Notes under the pieces: generated by a model
The model's input: the letters and a program-made list of their open reading frames with translations, nothing else
The model's database searches: none
What the model was told of the DNA's origin: nothing
Source of the DNA: Clitopilus passeckerianus
Taxonomy: Eukaryota; Basidiomycota; Agaricomycetes; Agaricales; Entolomataceae
Assembly (NCBI GenBank): GCA_944990035.1
Contig: CALYLX010000083.1
Location: 186,001-250,000, forward strand
DNA: 64,000 nucleotides
Direction of reading: 5' to 3'
In this document: one piece after another, positions 21,448 to 35,000 of the stretch
How the letters are laid out: each line of letters begins with the position of its first letter
Position numbering within the stretch: the first letter of the stretch is position 1
Translations under genes and position numbers: made by a program

Positions 21448-22730
21448 ATGAAAAGCTTGATTACGACCCCCTTCACCCGGATTCTGAACAAGAGACACGC
21501 TCAGAGACCGGCCTCAGCCTTGATTAAGGACACAGAAGTGCCAAATATCCAGGTATCAGAGGCTGTCGACTGTAGCCCCAAAGCCCCGCCGAAGGCGTCT
21601 AGGGCACCGATCCTGTTTAATGAGCTCCCAATAGATTTCTTCTTGAGGTAAAATTCACGTTGCCACTATTGTAGAGTAACTGACAAACGGCTTGGCAGAT
21701 CCTTTCCAGATGTCATTCCAGAGGCTTGGTGTCAATTTATCGATGCAATAAGTGGCTTCGTGCTATTCTCCAAGCCGAATCGGCGGCACATGGATGGAAA
21801 GCTGCTCGCCAAAGCTCTCGGTACCCTAGGGTTCCTGAGCCTCCTAAATCTACCCGAGAGACGTTGGGCGAATATTTTGTTTGGTGCGACCAGCTGCCAG
21901 GTATGTTTATGGTAATTTTTATATGTATCATGCTACCAACGCCCGGTAGACATGCGGAGCTCCATGCAACAAGTACATGGAAGAGGACGTGAATTTCCGT
22001 CTCCTTCGTCGTCACTGTGAAGCATGTGAACAGGAAAAGTATGTTCCGCCACATCTTCAACTTCTTCGTTAAAATGAGGATATAGCACGGTCCTAAAAGG
22101 CAGAGTGCAAGAGCTATTCCTAGATATGGATCCGATTGTCCTGAATCTGGTCCCCTGTGAGACAGACTGGCGTTTTGGTGAGATCATATGCGCTATGTCG
22201 TCCTGCCTACGTGGTCCCATGCCTATGGGTATCGCTAGGGGAGAAGTATTGGATCCAGGATATCCGCCGTGAAATCTCAACCTTGGAGAGGTGGCGGCAA
22301 GAAGTCGATGACGGCTTGAAACCGGAGGAGAGTGTCATTCAGTATACATAGAGAAGAACGAATTGCACTCTTGGCATCCCTTAGAAAGGTAAGGACAGGT
22401 AGAGCCAATACGGCATTGGGGCACAACATTCTAATATTGGGTTTTAGAATATTGGCTCGTACGGAGAATGTAAATCTCAGCGCTTCAGAGACCGAGAGGT
22501 AGAGGTGAAAATCATCGTACAACGGAGGTAACATGAGTAATGCAATCTGTTCTTACACATGTTTCTACCACCGGCCTGATTACTCTCTTAGCCTTAGAAA
22601 GAAACTCAAGGGCTTGGGATACGTTGGGGAAGATTTCAATAAGATCAAGGACGAGGAATTTGCCACTCGTGAGATCCCTCTCACCCAAGAAGGTGCAGTC
22701 GTTTCTTATCGACATATATACCCTCATTGA
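21448..22730 (+). pseudogene. F-box domain protein, probably damaged
   Basis: The first exon (from ATG 21448) ends with APILFNELPIDFFL. The next exon gives ILSRCHSRGLVSIYRCNKWLRAILQAESAAHGWKAAR, together an F-box with the usual LP..F...LS.C....LV....R.NKWLR...W..AR spacing. Later blocks read CNKYMEEDVNFRLLRRHCEACE, FLDMDPIVLNLVPCETDW, ISTLERWRQEVDDGL and LKGLGYVGEDFNKIKDEEF, as in Agaricomycete F-box proteins. In those, the F-box binds Skp1 in SCF ubiquitin ligases. The obvious donor at 21648 and acceptor before ATCCTTTCC put the two F-box halves in different frames, and another frame change occurs near 22345, so I treat it as a pseudogene. A different splice choice could rescue it. Confidence 0.55.
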
Positions 22731-23121
22731 ACGTTCTTCTCGTTAGACTTCGATCCTGCAGTACCTTGCCAACTTGTAGTGAAGATGTGACGGGCAGGGG
22801 TTGACCGTGCATCTTATGCCCTTCAATTAAATATAAACCAGAGACTTAAGCAACATATTGAATCTTTCCCTCCGAGTGAACAGCTTTATTTCCCAAGCCT
22901 AGCTGATTATACACCTACCACTCTTTAATTCGTTGATCAAGATTAACCATCCCCCTCATACGGTTCCAGATTCAGCATTGTCTGAAATCATGCAGTAGAT
23001 CCCGCAGGCGGTCGCCGAGTGGCGGGAGACGAAGCGGTCCCAGATACGTGATTGTTTATTATCGGGGGCAAAGTACGTATATCTTGAATCCACTGTCCAG
23101 TACGCAAACTTCTACTCCACA
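22731..23121. other. Unique left flank of the transposon region
   Basis: No gene recognised. It ends in CA immediately before the Plavaka terminus at 23122 and shows no similarity to the gypsy gag sequence that flanks the corresponding end of the other Plavaka copy at 63010. Confidence 0.6.
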
Positions 23122-23453
23122 TGTCGGAAAAACCCAAAAGTGGTTATAATCGGCCTCGGGTCTTGGCCGGGATCATGATGGGTACTGACTGGACCGTAGC
23201 CAATCCCGGAGGGTTACAACCTTGATTAATGCCCTGTTTCAGTGGCTGTGACCGTTGCGGTTCGGTTGTTCTCGGGTTTCGGACTTGAGGCCAGATTGTA
23301 ACCTGTCATAACTGCTACCATCCGCTACCGTGAACAACATCCCACCGTCCTCATTACAGCGCCCGTAATATGCATGTCATCCGCAAGTATACAGTGTATT
23401 AAGTAGGCTCTGACCAATATATCCTGTTTCCCATGCTCTATCCCCCGCCTTGA

Positions 23454-26400
23454 ATGGAGAACCAGCCTGAGCCGCCAATACAAGCGTCAAGATCTCAACC
23501 CGCAAAATACATCTGCGAGCATTGTGGAAAGGTCGTTACGCCGCAGTGGATCAGCCGACACGTCCCCGACTGCGCACAGAAGGTTCTTCGGAGGCAGAAG
23601 GACAAGGAGTACGAAGATCGCGAGCAATCTACACGCCTTCATGCTCTCCAGATAAATTTGCAGAGTCCTAGGAAGCGAAGGCGAATAGACAGCGAGATAT
23701 CAGGTGAGGCGGATTCTCTATTTTATGAAGGTATAATAACGGCACATATAGATGGTTGCACTGGCGTCGCAGATCTTGGCGCGTCACCATCTACATGGGA
23801 TATCAATCAGGAGCCGCCTACAGACAGCGAGATACCAAACAATTCCGCTCTCAGAGAGCCACCAATTCCAAGTCAGTATAGCCCCTTAGAATGAACAGCC
23901 TCCGACTTATGTTTCTACTTCGACATAGTAGCTCAAGGAGCTTCCAGAACGTCTGAAAGCAACTCAATACTGTCTCCGGAGAACGATGCAGTTCGTACCG
24001 AATACCACCCTAAAAGCAAGCGCCCAGCCCAAGAGGAAACATTCGATCAGTTCCAGTCGAGGCGCGATCCAAAACTGCATCTACTACCGTCGGACTCAAA
24101 GCCCTGGAAACATTTCCACTCGGAGGCGGAATTCGTACTTTGTGAGATCGGACTGGAATCACAACTGTCAAACAAGCAGATGGATAGGATGCTGGATAAG
24201 GTTTTGAAAGGGAACGAAAATATCTGCGTCAAGAATCACCGTGAGGTAATTGAGTTATGGGAAAGGGAGGCTGCTACGTTGACACCGGTGAGACACTTTC
24301 AATCTTTGTAAGAATTGAGCTAATGTTTTGACGGTAATTTAGTTTGAGAAACACCTTGTTACAGCAACCTACAAAGGAGAAGAAAAGCACCACAACTTCT
24401 GGTGCCGATCTCTGTGGGAGTACATGACAGACCTCGTTCAGGATCCCTTTCTCGCACCTCAATTCGAATGGGATGCTCAGAAGGTAGCAAGATGGAATGG
24501 AGAGGAATGGGTCCATTTTATTGATGAGCCATGGACGGCGAAGCGGTTATGGGACATACAGGTACGTCTCACAAATAAAACAGACGCAAAATCTCACTGA
24601 ATCCGGTCCTACTAGTCACAGTTACCAGACAGCGCTAAGCCATTTGCGATCACTCTCTATGCCGATAAGACCCACCTGTCGTCTTTCGGCACAGAGAAGG
24701 GATACCCTATCATGGCGCACTGCCCCCAACTTCCTCGCCACGTGCGAAATGGTGCTGGTTGGGGCTCAACTCAAGTGGTCGGCTGGCTCCCACTGGTTCG
24801 TACTCCCTACTTATTCTGCAATCTTCGCTACAGGCTGATGCCTTAACAAAGGTCAACGCAGACGAAGGCGAAGATCATAAAGCACGGTTTGTTGACTACA
24901 AGAAGGCCGTGTGGCACGAATCCTTCCGTGTCATGCTCCAGGAGTTTGCGCAAAATTCACAGACTGGCTGTTGGGTTAAGTGCAGAGATGGTATAGTTCG
25001 GCATCTCTTCCCTTTCATCTTCATCCTTGCCGCCGATTATGAGGAGCAGTAAGTACCAATTTTACGATACACCCCCCGCTGGATTGACGATCTCACACAT
25101 TTCTGGTATTAGGTCTGTTATGGCACTCATCCGAGGTGAAAAGGGAGGGTGCCCGTGCCCGGTATGCCTCGTTCCCAGGGCCACCCAGGCCAATCTTCAT
25201 CAGACTCACCCAATGAGATCATCGGTGTCTATCCAACGGAACTACGAGCTTGCCGCGCACATGTCGGCTCAGAATCGGGAGAAAATGTTCAAAGGTGAAG
25301 GACTACGGTACATAAAGGTGCGTTTCAGTGATGATCACAGCTAAATAGTGCCAGTACTGACACTTTATTCGATAGAACGCCTTCTGGGACATCGGAAACT
25401 CTGACCCGCATCAAGCACTTTCATGGGACCACCTTCATAACGGGGCACATGGCCTCGGTGGCAAACACTTGTTGCCTGAGGTTGAGTATCAAGTTGACCA
25501 ACTCCCTCATAAGCACCAAATGGCAAAAAAGATCGACACACAGTAAGATTTTCTACTGCACAAGTGACGTAGTTGTAGCTGATTAAGGAACCCATTCTCA
25601 CAGGATTGCTGCGTTTCCCCGCTGGAGGGGTCTTTGCCATTTTGAGAAGGCCCTCAAAACCCACTTTGCTGATGCAAACAAGCACGAGGACCTTCTACGT
25701 GTGAGTGTACGAAGTTTCTCACTCTCAAACCTGCCGCTAACCCCAACCCGTCGTTTCAAGATCATCATCTATGGCGCTCATAATGTGCTCACAGAAGAAG
25801 CTAGCCCTCCGGGCCATCTTCTCCTGCGCTGCATTCGGAAGTATCTCGAGATGGATATGTGGATTTCCATGGAGGTCCATACTGCCCAGTCAATCGCTTG
25901 CGGAAGAGAGGCAATACTCCAATTCTCTGATGTTATCGAGGTACGCAAGCAGAGTTGACGATATGAATGTCATATTTACGCTCTGGCCCGTTTAATAGGA
26001 GTACATGGTGCAGCAGTTCAAAACGGCGAGTACACCATCGACGAAAAGCATCCAAATGTTCCAAAACTTCGCAAACCTTTCCATTTTCCCAAGATGCATA
26101 TGCTGCAGCACGCCTTTGATAACATCATCCAGAAGGGAGCAACTTATGTGTATACCACGAAGCATTTTGAGAAAGCTCACGGGCCCCTCAAGAAATGGTA
26201 TCTTCATCGCTCGAATTTCAAGAATGTTGCCGAAACTGTATGCCTAACTTATTTACTTGCCTGTTTGTTGAATTCTCCGCAAGTTAACATACTTTTCCTT
26301 CAGATCCTACGACACGAGCACTATGCTCTTGCAGCTAGCATTATCCGAGAGCGCCTCGACGCAATTGAAGAACGGGACAAGATGCTCAAGGACGCCCAAG

Positions 26401-27391
26401 CAAAGAAAACATCGTCTGACGATGCTGACGATGCTGACCACGGTGAAGCCGATGAAACCAGTGGTATATTCTGTAACATTACACTGGGTGCTGCACAGCG
26501 GCCTCGATCTTTTCGCAACCTTGAAGCTGAACAATTTGAAGACAGTGCCTTCACTCGGTTTCGGCTTCGATTGGGTACTTTCCTTGATGTACTCCTCCGT
26601 GATGAAGATAGCCCAATATTTATCGGCCACAATCGTCCCCTCAAGATCAGCCTCGACGAGCAGGTGTGCCACTTTGCCTAACAGCTTGATAGTGATGGAG
26701 CCTTAGAGTCTTTCTAGCTTACTGAATATCGTTTCATAAAGGCGTCATTCATTGCTCTGGATGATGTCAAGGTCTATGTCGACTACCTGCGATGTTCTCC
26801 ATTGTTTCATTCCCGTGAGCGACGAGACATCGTTATCATTCATCACGACGATCAAGACTACTTCGCTCGCCTCCTCTTTGTGTTTACGTACACATATTCT
26901 GGTGTCCCTCTCCCACTCGCTCTAGTACAGCCATTTTCCAACGTATTACCAATCACGGCCAACGATCAAGCCCTTGGACTCCAGCGTGTACGTGGCAAAC
27001 CTCGAAATATGGAGAAAACGCAGTTCATTTCCCTGCGATCAATTCGCCGCGGTGCATTACTTGTTCCTGATAATGTCGAGGAGGATGACTGGTTCGTAAT
27101 CGATACTCTTGATACCGATATGTTTCTTCGCATAAGAGAGATGCATAGTTAACATTGCAATCAACAGACTACAGTATTCTTGTTCACTACCTTCAAGTTC
27201 TCCGAAGGGCTTTCTTTAGCACATGCTATGAGTACTCTGTGTCCCCCGTCTCGGACTCAGGTCCTATAAGCAGTGCATATCGGAATTTCTCAGTGGAAAA
27301 CGTGGATTTTTACAAACTATCTGGCAATTACTCCACCTGCCTTGCTGCTTGTGGCGGGAATGAAGCCACGAAGCCGTTCTTTCCAGATTGA
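23454..27391 (+). pseudogene. Plavaka transposase (left copy), intron-rich, frameshifted relative to right copy
   Basis: DDE-type transposase that cuts and moves the element. Exon 1 (23454-23894, ATG) encodes an N-terminal zinc finger CEHCGKVVTPQWISRHVPDC plus a basic stretch RKRRR. Later exons give RVGRWNGEEW-like sequence, the conserved ITLYADKTHLSSFGTEKGYP, FRVMLQEF, FIFILAADYEEQ, the CPCPVC pair and the DIGNSDPHQALSWDHLHNG segment. A central helical region (EHYALAASIIRERLDAIEER) and C-terminal blocks (27000-27390) follow. Versus the right copy, extra C and G near 25617-25628 and a missing A near 26020 break the frame, so this copy is probably inactive unless these are sequencing errors. 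Confidence 0.75.
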
Positions 27392-28007
27392 GCGCTAGAC
27401 GTGTTCTCAGGCTCCAAGCCGCAAGTCTGTCTTTTCTTGGATTGCCCGTCGACAAAGCATTGATTTCTCAGCGGCCTTCTCGTTATTCGTCATGATTGTT
27501 ACTGCTTGTTTACTTCAAGGTGCCAGTGTCTCCGAGTCACCGCTACGCTGGTTGTTGAATTATGCTATGTTGGTGGAGCATGAGGCCTTCATCTCCGTAG
27601 GTCGCTGTACAGCGTGTTCTTGTAGCGATCGGTGAACCCTTCCTTGCTGCAATCTGCGCGTTTCACGCTTAAAGGAACCATTCATTTGCCAAGTAAGTTT
27701 AGAAATTTAAAAGAATCTCTGACGTCAACATTGTAATCGAGCTAGCCTTCCTGCACGGTGTCATTCGACTCTTCGGCGGGTCAAGTGTATCGCACGAGAT
27801 CAAACCCTTTGGCTTGGAACATGCGCACTTGATGATGTCTGGGGATGACGGACATCCCAGAAAACTCTAGGGTTGGCTCTGAGACCCTGGCGGACAGAAA
27901 TTGGTATATAAAAGATGATTCACTCTGCATGAGTTCGTTGTCGTTCTGTACTTCTCCACTCCGAGTCTCAGGCTAGCCTCTACACACGGTCTTGAAATCA
28001 TCCTCTA
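27392..28007. other. Intergenic spacer inside Plavaka
   Basis: Non-coding sequence between the two Plavaka genes. TATATAAAAG at about 27905 lies roughly 100 bp before the second gene's ATG and is its likely TATA box. Confidence 0.5.
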
Positions 28008-30546
28008 ATGCCGTCTTTTCAACATCAGCCACTTCAACGGCGGGTCACCTCTGCTCACGATGATGACCCAGTTGACTCAGTGGAGATGGACTTTCCGGAC
28101 GTGTCATTCTTCACCCTGACCGCTCAGGCGTCTTTTGGTGTTCATCGTGATGTAAGTATCAAGTCGTCATCGGTTTCGGTACCATCTGTCTCACCAATTG
28201 CCCCTAGACTCTCAAGGCACTGCAGCTCAAATATAGTGAGCTCAGACAAGCTCATCAGGCACTTTTGGTGCTAGTACGGCGCATGGAAAACAGTGAAGAG
28301 AATTCGTCTCATTCGGGGACCACAGTGGGAGTGGCCACACTTAACACGGGTCAATCCATTGTTCAGAGTCGGAAGAAAGACACTCGATCATACGCGAAGA
28401 AATTCGCTGGCCTCTATGACTACTTCTGTGGTTCCTATGCCTCGTCTTTATTCTCGCTACCCCGCCCAGATGATGTTGACTTCTCTCATCCCAGTCGCTA
28501 CAGGAATGAAGCATCCAAAGAAGCGGCACTTCTTGCGGAGCTCTATCACGTCTTTCCTCCTCATCTGCATGGATTTATCGGCTCTCACTCAGAGTTCGAG
28601 AGCGAGGTGAGCTGATTCTTTTCCATGTGAGATTTTATGTTCAGCTCAGACTAATGACATGATTTCCAACAGTTTCACGCCGCTGTCAAGGGCTTCAAGA
28701 GCAATAGCGCTGACCGTGTTCGTGCTGTCGCCCCTCATGTCTTCGCTGGTTTAGTTCCTGCCGAGGTGTTCCGAGTGCATGTATCGGCCACTGAACACCT
28801 CCCCGAAAGCCTTGAGCGGTTCTGTAGTTTCCCTTCGAAAGGCACATCACAGAAAACCTCAAAATTTCGACCAACAATGTATCCTGCCCATATACGCGAC
28901 GCTGTTCATGCTGGGGGATCTCGGTCTGATAGATATATTTTCCAAGGTCCAGAAGCATATATGGTATGGTGGTTTGTTCGTTGCATTTCACCCTCTCTGA
29001 ACTATTTGGGTTTCTAGTTCTTACGCGCCATTTTCTTTGGCGCTGCCTCTCTTACAAGTCCCCATATGACGTCAAAGAGGAAAACTCAGGGAGAGAGCTG
29101 GGAGATCACCTGTGCAGATGATGTTCCACCTGGAGCAATTGCGATGGGCCAGATCTTGGTGAGTTCTGAATGTCTCCGGGAGGTTTCCGGTTCCTGACAC
29201 CCCAATTTTTGCAGTGTTTGTATGCGGTCTCTCGGGACTCCGAGTTTGGTGTTGTAGGAAAACCATCTGGGATCAAATATGGTGAACTCTACCAGTTCTA
29301 CAAGGAGAAGCTACTTGTCCTTCGTCACCACACCGAGCACAAGGCTGTGTGGAAGCGGATCAAAGCTGTCATGGAGGAGCATCTTTTCAACAAAGGCCGT
29401 GCCAACAGGTTTTGTTCCAAGGAACCTGACTCCGGCGACGAAAGCAGTGACGTTGATTTCAATACAGGGTTTCAAAGCCTGGCTCTCAAGGATGACGATG
29501 AAGACGCACGATCTCTTGACTGGGGAGGGAGCGATGGTAGTGATTTATACCATCTGACTACGAGTCCCCTTTCGACCTCACCCGTGCATATCTCATCCGC
29601 TAGTCAACACGCCCCACAACTAGCAGCCCCACATGATCTCCAAGGCGCTGAAGATCTTACCCCAATAACGCGACCATTATTGCCTTCAAATCCACCAATG
29701 GTCTCTCGATCCTCTCCGGCTCCGAGTCCTGTCACTGGCATCACCATGACTGCCAGACTCGGACGCATGGTCAACACGAGGGTTGACACGAGTTCAGCTC
29801 CCCAACCCGAGCCCGCACTGCCAGTGCATGATGGCGTTATTGGTACCACACGGGCAATTTCACGCCCTCCTAGCATTCCTGTCCATTCTCGACCTCCAAG
29901 CAAGATCTCATCCAATCCATCCAATGTGACACCGTCAGGCTCCTTTACAAGTTCTGCTTCAGGCACTCACAGTACATCTTCGCGTCGCAAGGCTTCTCGG
30001 TCTATTCCGTCATCCGCACCTCCACCAACACCCGTCATCCATCAGCGTAACAGTAACCCTGTTGTCCTCCACAATAGCATTGAGTCCGACTCATCAAACG
30101 AGGCTGACTCCGACTTTGGTACTATGGATGACGAGGTTCCTGCAATCTCTGTCCCAACGCGTGCTGACTTGGATGGTACTATGGGCTCTCCGAGTCGTCA
30201 ACTTCAACTTGAAGTTGGAGTTCATCCCCTGGCCCCCATATTCGAGACTCCTGCTGTCCGTGCCACTTCGCTGTCTCGCTCATCAGCTTCCAAGCAAACC
30301 AATCTCTTGGCGACACCTACATTTAGACAGCCTCAGGCTCAGCCTGTCTTGCCGACAAATGCTGAGGCTGGATCCCAGGCCGTACCAGATATGGTTGTAG
30401 CGCAGCCTGATGTGCCAGTGCCAAAGCCTCGTCGATCACGCAAAAGAGTCCCGCCCACCCAGGCTGGTACTTCTCGGGCCGAGGCTCCTCAGGCTGCGGT
30501 GCGGACACTTCGTTCGGGTCAGAAGGAGAAGGAGAAGAGTGTATAG
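28008..30546 (+). CDS. Plavaka second gene (accessory protein, function unknown)
   Basis: ATG at 28008, TAG at 30544-30546, about four introns (for example 28152-28207 and 28607-28672, both GT..AG), giving about 700 residues. N-terminal half: a helical segment LKALQLKYSELRQAHQALLV, then KKFAGLYDYFCGSYASSLF, LYHVFPPHLHGFI, and a conserved core with RPTMYPAHIRDAVHAGGS, SDRYIFQGPEAYM, IFFGAASL and GAIAMGQILCLYAVSRDSEF. C-terminal 350 residues: Ser/Pro-rich, low complexity, ending in basic PKPRRSRKRVP and LRSGQKEKEKSV. The same protein is encoded intact at 55589-58127. Similar proteins are common in Agaricomycete genomes, but the role is unknown; a transposition cofactor is inferred from its place inside the element. 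Confidence 0.7.
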
Positions 30547-31819
30547 GTCTCGGGGCGGGCAGGCGTTGCGATCTCGGTGTTGCAATGGTAGGTAAATCTC
30601 TTTAAGACAGCAATAATGGACTACAGTTCAAGCTACAGTTATATAGACATAGTTTGCACGTTTGTATTCTCATCCTAGCCTAGATTTTGATGATATACAC
30701 TTATAATTTGCTTGTCGTCGTCTGTTACAGTTTTAAGCTCCGAAGCCTGCGGAATTTGAACCACTGCGAATATATATGTGACTGACTTGTGACCAATCGA
30801 ACAACTACGTCTACCACACACCACAACTTTGACAGCACGAACAACCACCGTCACGTCCTCCCAAGCGCAGTAATGATTTGTGAGTACCGCATTGCAACAT
30901 GATATCCATCCACTCACAGAGTTTGTTCAGGGCTTTCCGCCACCTGGATAGCTGGCGCGAGGTGGGGATGATGCTACCTAGCGTTCTGCCAAGGGTAACT
31001 GACTCACTAACGACACTGGGCACATCAGCAAGTACTAGTACTGAAGACTCCATGGCTCACTATGTGGTTGCGTAGTGCTTCGTGACCCTTCCTTGCCGCC
31101 CCATATTTGAGCCACATAATGTAAGTAGCGCATCCATCTCTGAGCGTAGTTTTGTTCTCATAGCTTTGTGTTTCGTGGCTTTAGGTCGAACTTGTCGTCG
31201 TCATTTCCTCACCCCATCTCGTACCCTGACCTCACAGGTGTCCATCCGCTATACAAAAACAAACCGCTTACTGTTGTGGTTAGGTAAGTTGTATTCAAGT
31301 TTGTTCTATGTCAGCCCTCAACTTATCCTCTAATTTCCAGGTCTTCATCGTCGGTGCAAACGTCTGGCAGGATAGGAATTTGGGAGAGGGCTTGAGGTAC
31401 CGTTGGAATGCTGCGTGAACTGCAGCTGCCTATGGCTCTCCAGCGTTTACGGAAGCACCTCATTCATAGGGATAGCCAGTACATATCGAAATATAAACAA
31501 ATGTGTCAGATTTATTACTATTATTGCTGTATGCCATGTGAGGAAATATGTGTAAATCCACCAGAGATTGTCAACGGTACAAGGGAATGTTACCAGCAGG
31601 GAATAGCTATGACGGGATTGCAACCGCCTGGTGTTGGTCACGACCTTGGTTGCAACCAAAGGCCACGCTGGTTCTAACCCGAAGCTGACAATCGTTGGTC
31701 GGTTACAACCAAGGTTATGACCAAGTCGTTGGTAGTTGTGTAGGATAATAACTCGGCAATCTGATTGCTACGGTTATGACCGGCCATAACCCATCATGAT
31801 CTCGGGATTTTTTCCGACA
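30547..31819. other. 3' non-coding region of Plavaka (left)
   Basis: About 1.2 kb without a convincing gene, ending in the subterminal repeat cluster and terminus. The matching right-arm position (between 55074 and 47864) is where the complete gypsy element inserted. Confidence 0.6.
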
Positions 31820-31996
31820 CAGTGTCTTCAAAGAAAGAACTTTGGAAGGACCTATCCTAACAACAACGACAGCCGTTTCCACAAGAAACCTGAGAAGGGA
31901 GCCGAGTTGATCAAATATGTTAGAGCAGTCCTAGCTGATATGCCCCAAGAAGAAGCCGCTGAATTCTACACCGAAGCAGAGGCTGAGGGTTTTTGA
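31820..31996 (+). pseudogene. Gag C-terminus, family A (cut by Plavaka)
   Basis: Last 58 codons of gag after the zinc knuckle: CLQRKNFGRTYPNNNDSRFH, then KKPEKGAELIKYVRAVLADM to a TGA. The preceding gag sequence was separated by the transposon. Confidence 0.75.
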
Positions 31997-32090
31997 AGAG
32001 GAAGACTGCAAAGCCGATGTCAATACTTCCTCGCCCGATTGATATTTCCAGTGTACTTGTAGCTACTGATTTTTATGCTAAATCTATGCG

Positions 32091-35000
32091 TATCCCGATC
32101 TCTCTACAAGACCCCCTAAACTGAAATACAACAATCGCCGGCACAAAAGCTCTCATTGACTCTGGAGCGCAAGGATCATTCATCGACTCTGTCTTCGCCA
32201 AGACACATCACCTCCCACTACTCCCACTCCGACAACCGATCACAGCACGAAACGTTGATGGCACCCTAAACAAACGAGGAACCATTACCCACTTTACCTG
32301 GGTCATTGCCAAGATAGGGACAGCCATCATCAAGGAAAGATGTTTCGTCACTGGACTCGGGAAAGACCACCTGATTTTGGACTACCCTGGCTAAAGCGGG
32401 TAGATCCAATCATATTGTGGAGCCACGGCACACTTGAAATCGACGAATCACGCATTACCCAACGACTATCGCAAACACTGATGCGAGCAGTAGACATCAA
32501 GCGGATGAGAGCCATCCGAGAACAACTACTAGAGGAAAACACGCCACCTACCCCAATGCCTGATTGTTCCGAAGAGAATCCCAGAAAATCAGAAGGACTC
32601 AGCGACTACTTCCGAATAGTCGAAGACAGAGAAGAGATCAATGAAGACTTTCATCGCATACTGCCAGAACGAACCGGCAGTCGGAATATTCACCAAAGAG
32701 GAACCCCCACTCACGCAGGAACACACAGAGGATTACCTCATGTACGGACCAATCAAGCCAACTACCACGATATGACAGACGGTGACAACACACCATCCAG
32801 CAACCAGACACCACACACAACAGGTGTGGATACGTGCAAAAACATCAATTTCACAAGCTCTGGAACACAAGCGAGAAGATAAGGAACCAAAGAAATCTCT
32901 TGACGAAATCATCCCCGACTATCTTCAAGACTACAGAAAAGTCTTTGAGAAAGCGGCATCTGAACGATTTCCACCAAGCCGACCCTGGGATCATGCCATA
33001 GATCTGAAGACAGATTTTGTGCCAAAAGACTGCAAAGTCTATCCGCTCAGCCCCGTAGAGCAAGAAAAACTCGACGAGTTTCTCAAGAAAAATCTAGCCA
33101 AAGGATACATCCGAGAATCCAACTCCCCACAAGCATTTCCATTCTTCTTCGTTGCAAAGAAAGACTCGGAAGCCCTGAGACCATGCCAGGACTACCGACG
33201 ACTCAATGAAGGAACTATACCCAGCACTTACCCCTTACCGCTGGCTAGCGAGCTCATCAATAAACTGAAAGGAGCAACTGTCTTCACCAAACTCGACATT
33301 CGATGGGGATATCACAACATCCGCATCAAAGATGGTGACCAATGGAAAGCAGCGTTCAAGACCAACCGAGGGTTATTTGAACCAATGGTGATGTTCTTTG
33401 GACTAATGAACTCACCTGGTACCTTCCAAGCAATGATGAACCACCTTTTCCGAGACATGATAGACGAAGGATGGGTCATCATCTACATGGACGACATCCT
33501 CATCTTCTCCAACGATCCAGAAAAACACCGAGAACGCACACGCAGAGTCTTACAAAGACTACAAGACAACGATCTCTACCTCAAAGCAGAGAAATGCCAA
33601 TTTGACACCACAAGAGTGGAATACCTTGGGTTCATCATTGAACCAAACAAGATCTCCATGGACCCTGTCAAATTTGCAGGGATGCGCGACTGGCCTACGC
33701 CAACTACAGTAAAGGAAGTCCGATCATTCCTAGAATTCGGAAACTTTTACCGCAGGTTCATCGGAAAATATGCGGAAATTGCCAAACCGCTAAACGAACT
33801 CACCAAGAAAGACAAGAAATGGGAATGGACCAATGAATGTGACGAAGCTTTCACTACCCTGAAAGACAAATTCCTGGAAGCACCTGTGTTGCTGATGCCT
33901 GACCCCACAAAGCCATTTGTGGTAGAAAGCGACGCCTCAAAACATGCAACAGGAGCAGTCCTACAACAACGTGACGCCAACGGATCATGGCACTCATGTG
34001 GTTTCATATCTAAATCGTTCTCGGAAACAGAACGGAACTATGAAATCTACGACTGAGAACTTCTAGGCATTATCCGTGCATTAGAAACCTGGCGACACTA
34101 CTTCCATGGATCCCAACATTCAGTCGTGATTCTATCCAATCACAAAAACCTCACATACTTCCGAGAAGCCCGGAAGTTGAACCGATGACAAGCGAGATGG
34201 AATCTGATGCTATCCCAGTTTAACATCAAACTTGTACACACCCCTGGTGCAAAGATGATACAATCTGACGCACTATCTCGACGACCAGACCACATCCCAG
34301 GCGAAAACACCGATAACGAAGACATCATTCTCCTCCCCGACAAGCTCTTCCTTCGCTCAATTGACATTGAACTAAAGAACGAAATTGTACACAAGATGGT
34401 CAATGACAAACTGATTGTTGACGCCATTCGCACCGCCAAAGAAGACGGACCCCCACCAATCCGATCAAACCTGGAAGACTGGAAATTTGACGACGGCATC
34501 TTGTATTACAAAGACAAGTGTGTGGTACCAGATGACGAAGACCTCCGAAGGAAGATAGTCCAACATTATCACGATCTACCCAGCGCAGGACACCCTGGAC
34601 AATTTGGGACACTGGAGAAAGTCCGGAAGGACTACTGGTGGCCAGGGATGTCAGTGTTCATCAAGAACTTTGTGCAGGGCTGTGCAATGTGCCAACAAAT
34701 GAAGATCAATCGCCACCCCACCGCTCCACCATTAATGCCCATCAAATCCGAAACCACTAGGCCATTTTCGCTAGTGACGTACGATTTTCACACGGATCTC
34801 CCAGAGAGTAATGGTTTCGATAGCATTATGGCCGTGGTCGACCATGGAGCTACGAAGGGGGCAATTTTCATCCCTTGCACAAAGAAAATCGACGCCACAG
34901 GAACTGCAAATGCCTACATTGACAACGTCTACCGTCGCTTTGGACTCCCCGACAAAGGAATTTCAGACAGAGGACCTCAATTCGCCTCTAAAGTTTTCCA

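Larger units (their letters stand above)
23122..31819 (+). mobile_element. Plavaka (CACTA-like) DNA transposon, left copy
   Basis: 8698-bp element with short terminal inverted repeats TGTCGGAAAAA / TTTTTCCGACA and CA on both sides. It carries a transposase gene (23454-27391) and a second gene (28008-30546). The 3' subterminal 200 bp hold a cluster of GGTTNNNACC motifs (31636, 31648, 31670, 31701, 31713, 31772), likely transposase binding sites. The inner flank is gypsy gag, while the outer flank is unrelated. It is nearly identical to the inverted copy at 47100-63009, with few substitutions and mostly homopolymer-length differences. Confidence 0.88.

Noticed and set aside
29604..29966. Long minus-strand frame opposite the Plavaka second gene
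   Set aside because: It is antisense to a Ser/Pro-rich coding exon, where such frames arise from composition.
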